This document shows positions 62,227-64,000 of a stretch of DNA of 64,000 nucleotides, in pieces. This DNA is from Massiliimalia massiliensis (GTDB taxonomy: Bacteria; Bacillota; Clostridia; Oscillospirales; Ruminococcaceae). The notes beneath the pieces were generated by a model. It did no database searches, was not told where the DNA came from, and saw only the letters and a program-made list of their open reading frames with translations. The stretch covers positions 186,001-250,000 of the forward strand of contig NZ_FUHT01000004.1 in NCBI RefSeq assembly GCF_900155615.1, given 5' to 3'. The translations under genes and the position numbers were made by a program. Position 1 is the first letter of the stretch. The number at the start of each line of letters is the position of its first letter.

Positions 62227-63105
62227 GTGGCAATTATAAAGACCGAGCATCTTTCTCATTTATATAGTGCCGGAACCCCTTTTGAAAAGGCGGCGATTGA
62301 GGATGTAAGCGTTGAAATCGAACCAGGTGAATTTATCGGAGTAATCGGGCATACCGGTTCAGGAAAATCAACACTGATCCAGCATTTTAACGGGCTTCTG
62401 CAGCCCACCTCCGGAAAAATTTATGTTGATGGAAAAGATATCTGGGATGAAAAAAACAAGAAGAATATCCGGGATGTCCGGTTCCAGGTAGGGTTGGTGT
62501 TTCAATATCCGGAATACCAGCTCTTTGAGGAAACGGTATACAAGGATATTGCGTTTGGACCGGGGAATATGGGGCTTTCCAAAGAGGAAATCCATACCCG
62601 CGTGATGGAAGCGATGGATTTTGTCGGGCTGAAAGGAAAATATGCGGAAAAGAGCCCGTTCGACCTTTCCGGCGGACAGAAGCGCCGGGTTGCAATCGCG
62701 GGTGTAATCGCGATGCGTCCGAAGGTTTTGATCCTGGATGAGCCGACTGCCGGACTGGATCCCAAGGGCAGGGACAAAATTCTGGGCCAGATTCGGGAAT
62801 ACCACCAGCAGACGGGCAGCACCGTTTTGTTGGTGTCGCACAGCATGGAGGATATTGCGAAATATGCCGAAAAGGTACTGGTGATGAACCATGCCAAGGT
62901 ATTCGATTACGATACTGTCGAACGGGTTTTTTCGAAAAACGAGGAGCTCACCAGAATGGGGCTTTCCGTTCCACAGGTCAGCAAGGTGTTCCACCAGCTC
63001 CGTGCGGCGGGATATCCGGTTTCGGAAAATGTCTATACTGTCGATCAGGCAGAGGCTGATATCCTGCGCCTGTTAAAAGCCAAAGGGGGTGCCGGCCGTG
63101 CTTAG
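62227..63105 (+). CDS. ecfA2: Energy-coupling factor transporter ATPase EcfA2
   Basis: The partner ABC ATPase of about 292 residues has Walker A GHTGSGKSTLIQHFNG, Q loop VFQYPEYQLFEETVYKDIAFGPGNMGL, signature LSGGQKRRVAIAG and Walker B VLILDEPTAGLDP. The start is probably the GTG at 62227. A GTG at 62194 is in frame with weaker support. Its stop overlaps ecfT by 8 nt. Confidence 0.93.
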   Translation: MAIIKTEHLSHLYSAGTPFEKAAIEDVSVEIEPGEFIGVIGHTGSGKSTLIQHFNGLLQPTSGKIYVDGKDIWDEKNKKNIRDVRFQVGLVFQYPEYQLFEETVYKDIAFGPGNMGLSKEEIHTRVMEAMDFVGLKGKYAEKSPFDLSGGQKRRVAIAGVIAMRPKVLILDEPTAGLDPKGRDKILGQIREYHQQTGSTVLLVSHSMEDIAKYAEKVLVMNHAKVFDYDTVERVFSKNEELTRMGLSVPQVSKVFHQLRAAGYPVSENVYTVDQAEADILRLLKAKGGAGRA

Positions 63106-63910
63106 AGATATTACCATTGGGCAGTATTTCCCGGGCAAGTCTGTCATTCATCGGATGGATCCGCGGATGAAGCTCATTTTATCAATCGCCTATATTGTGA
63201 TGCTGTTCTGCGTGGGAAATGAAGCTGGATTTCTGATTCCAGTTATCTTCCTCATCGCGGCAATCTGGATCAGCAAAATCCCGTTTATCATGGTGCTCAA
63301 GGGCGTCAAGCCGATTCTTCCGCTCATCATCTTTACCGCGGTGTTAAACATCTTTTTTGTTACCGGCGAGCCGCTTGTAAAGCTTGGCTTCATCACCATT
63401 ACGGTGGATGGAATTATTGTAGCGCTGAAGATGGTCATCCGGATTATCTTCCTGATCATGGGGACTTCTCTGCTGACCTATACGACCTCGCCGATCGCTT
63501 TGACCGATGCGATTGAACAGCTTTTGCGGCCGCTGAATAAGATTCATTTTCCGGTGCATGAGATGGCGATGATGATGACGATTGCGCTCCGTTTTATTCC
63601 GACCCTGATCGAGGAGACGGACAAGATCATGTCCGCGCAGAAGGCCAGGGGAGCTGATATGGAATCCGGCGGACTGATGCAGCGCGCCAAGGCGCTTGTC
63701 CCAATCCTGATCCCGCTGTTTATCTCCGCGTTCCGCCGCGCTGAGGAGCTGGCGCTTGCTATGGAATGCCGGTGTTACCGGGGCGGAGAAGGAAGGACTA
63801 GGATGCGCCAGCTCCATTACAGCAGCCTGGACTGGTACGGCGCAGCAGTAATGGCGGTCTGTTTTGCCGGGGTGATCCTGCTGAATATTTTTGTACCGGC
63901 GTTTGTTTAG
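63098..63910 (+). CDS. ecfT: Energy-coupling factor transporter transmembrane protein EcfT
   Basis: EcfT is the membrane scaffold joining the two ATPases to the S component. The protein of about 270 residues has several helices and the coupling-helix motifs KARGAD and ECRCYRGGEGRT (Ala-Arg-Gly-type pair). The start is probably the GTG at 63098, 9 nt after AAAGGGGG, overlapping the end of ecfA2 (GTGCTTAG). truA follows after 18 nt. Confidence 0.94.
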   Translation: MLRDITIGQYFPGKSVIHRMDPRMKLILSIAYIVMLFCVGNEAGFLIPVIFLIAAIWISKIPFIMVLKGVKPILPLIIFTAVLNIFFVTGEPLVKLGFITITVDGIIVALKMVIRIIFLIMGTSLLTYTTSPIALTDAIEQLLRPLNKIHFPVHEMAMMMTIALRFIPTLIEETDKIMSAQKARGADMESGGLMQRAKALVPILIPLFISAFRRAEELALAMECRCYRGGEGRTRMRQLHYSSLDWYGAAVMAVCFAGVILLNIFVPAFV

Positions 63911-63928
63911 CTTTAGAAAGGGAGTTAC

Positions 63929-64000
63929 ATGAGAAACCTGTTGTTTGAGATCGCATACCGCGGGACAAATTACCACGGCTACCAGGTACAGCAAAATGCC
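63929..64000 (+). CDS. truA: tRNA pseudouridine synthase A, N-terminal start only
   Basis: The first 24 codons read RNLLFEIAYRGTNYHGYQ and match the TruA N-terminus, which leads to pseudouridine at positions 38-40 of tRNA. AAAGGGAG precedes the ATG. The gene is cut by the window end. ecf-truA is a common clostridial order. Confidence 0.88.
   Translation, partial: MRNLLFEIAYRGTNYHGYQVQQNA

Overview
The window is chromosomal DNA of a low-to-mid GC, Gram-positive anaerobe, most likely a clostridial gut bacterium (Clostridia, possibly Oscillospirales/Ruminococcaceae-like; lineage inferred, not proven). Support: consensus TTGACA/TATAAT promoters with 17-nt spacers, strong AGGAGG-type ribosome binding sites, many TTG and GTG starts, two T-box leaders, a THF riboswitch and a glycine riboswitch, a group II ECF transporter, MecA, an LtaS-like enzyme, SigA-type sigma factor and partial Rnf genes. 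I saw no phage, transposon, CRISPR, rRNA or tRNA genes. It looks like core genome with a few lineage-specific genes.

Layout. 1-9.4 kb (+): 3' end of proA, a large low-complexity membrane protein, an LtaS-like phosphoglycerol transferase, a FabG-like reductase, folT behind a THF riboswitch, ilvA-ridA behind an Ile-type T-box, and a GNAT enzyme. 9.4-19.4 kb (-): tyrA, then a long methionine unit transcribed metG - GNAT - tatD - metF - metH activation protein - metH - GH13 amylase, headed by a Met-type T-box. 19.4-28.8 kb: PHP phosphatase, a small Q-rich membrane protein, ttcA (-), typA, a flavoprotein, a ribbon-helix-helix protein (-), cysteine synthase behind a structured leader, an AGCS amino-acid symporter behind a glycine riboswitch, and trmB. 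28.9-33.3 kb: RND efflux pump with overlapping tetR and a TetR-type operator. 33.3-38.5 kb: ychF (-), then a two-component system next to an HtrA protease (envelope stress). 38.8-45.8 kb: small membrane protein, rpe, mecA (-), an isolated rnfD-rnfE-rnfA trio, a phosphohexomutase, a secreted protein and rpmE. 45.9-52.4 kb: yigZ, dgt-DUF1287-dnaG-rpoD, an Rrf2 regulator, an acyl-CoA thioesterase (-). 52.5-56.5 kb: small Cys-rich protein, metallophosphoesterase (-), pnp and rpsO (-). 56.7-64 kb: ruvC-ruvA-ruvB-glmM-methyltransferase-ecfA1-ecfA2-ecfT-truA (start only).

The genes connect in a few places. FolT (6 kb) is the substrate-binding S component that would use the EcfA1-A2-T module at 61-64 kb. 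Folate supplied that way feeds MetF and MetH, which sit behind a methionine-responsive T-box together with MetRS. The two-component pair and HtrA form an envelope-quality module. No single undescribed system is proven here. The best leads are the rnfDEA trio without rnfB, rnfC or rnfG, the structured cysteine synthase leader carrying an 18-nt element repeated in front of htrA, and two tiny ORF units with strong ribosome binding sites between annotated genes.
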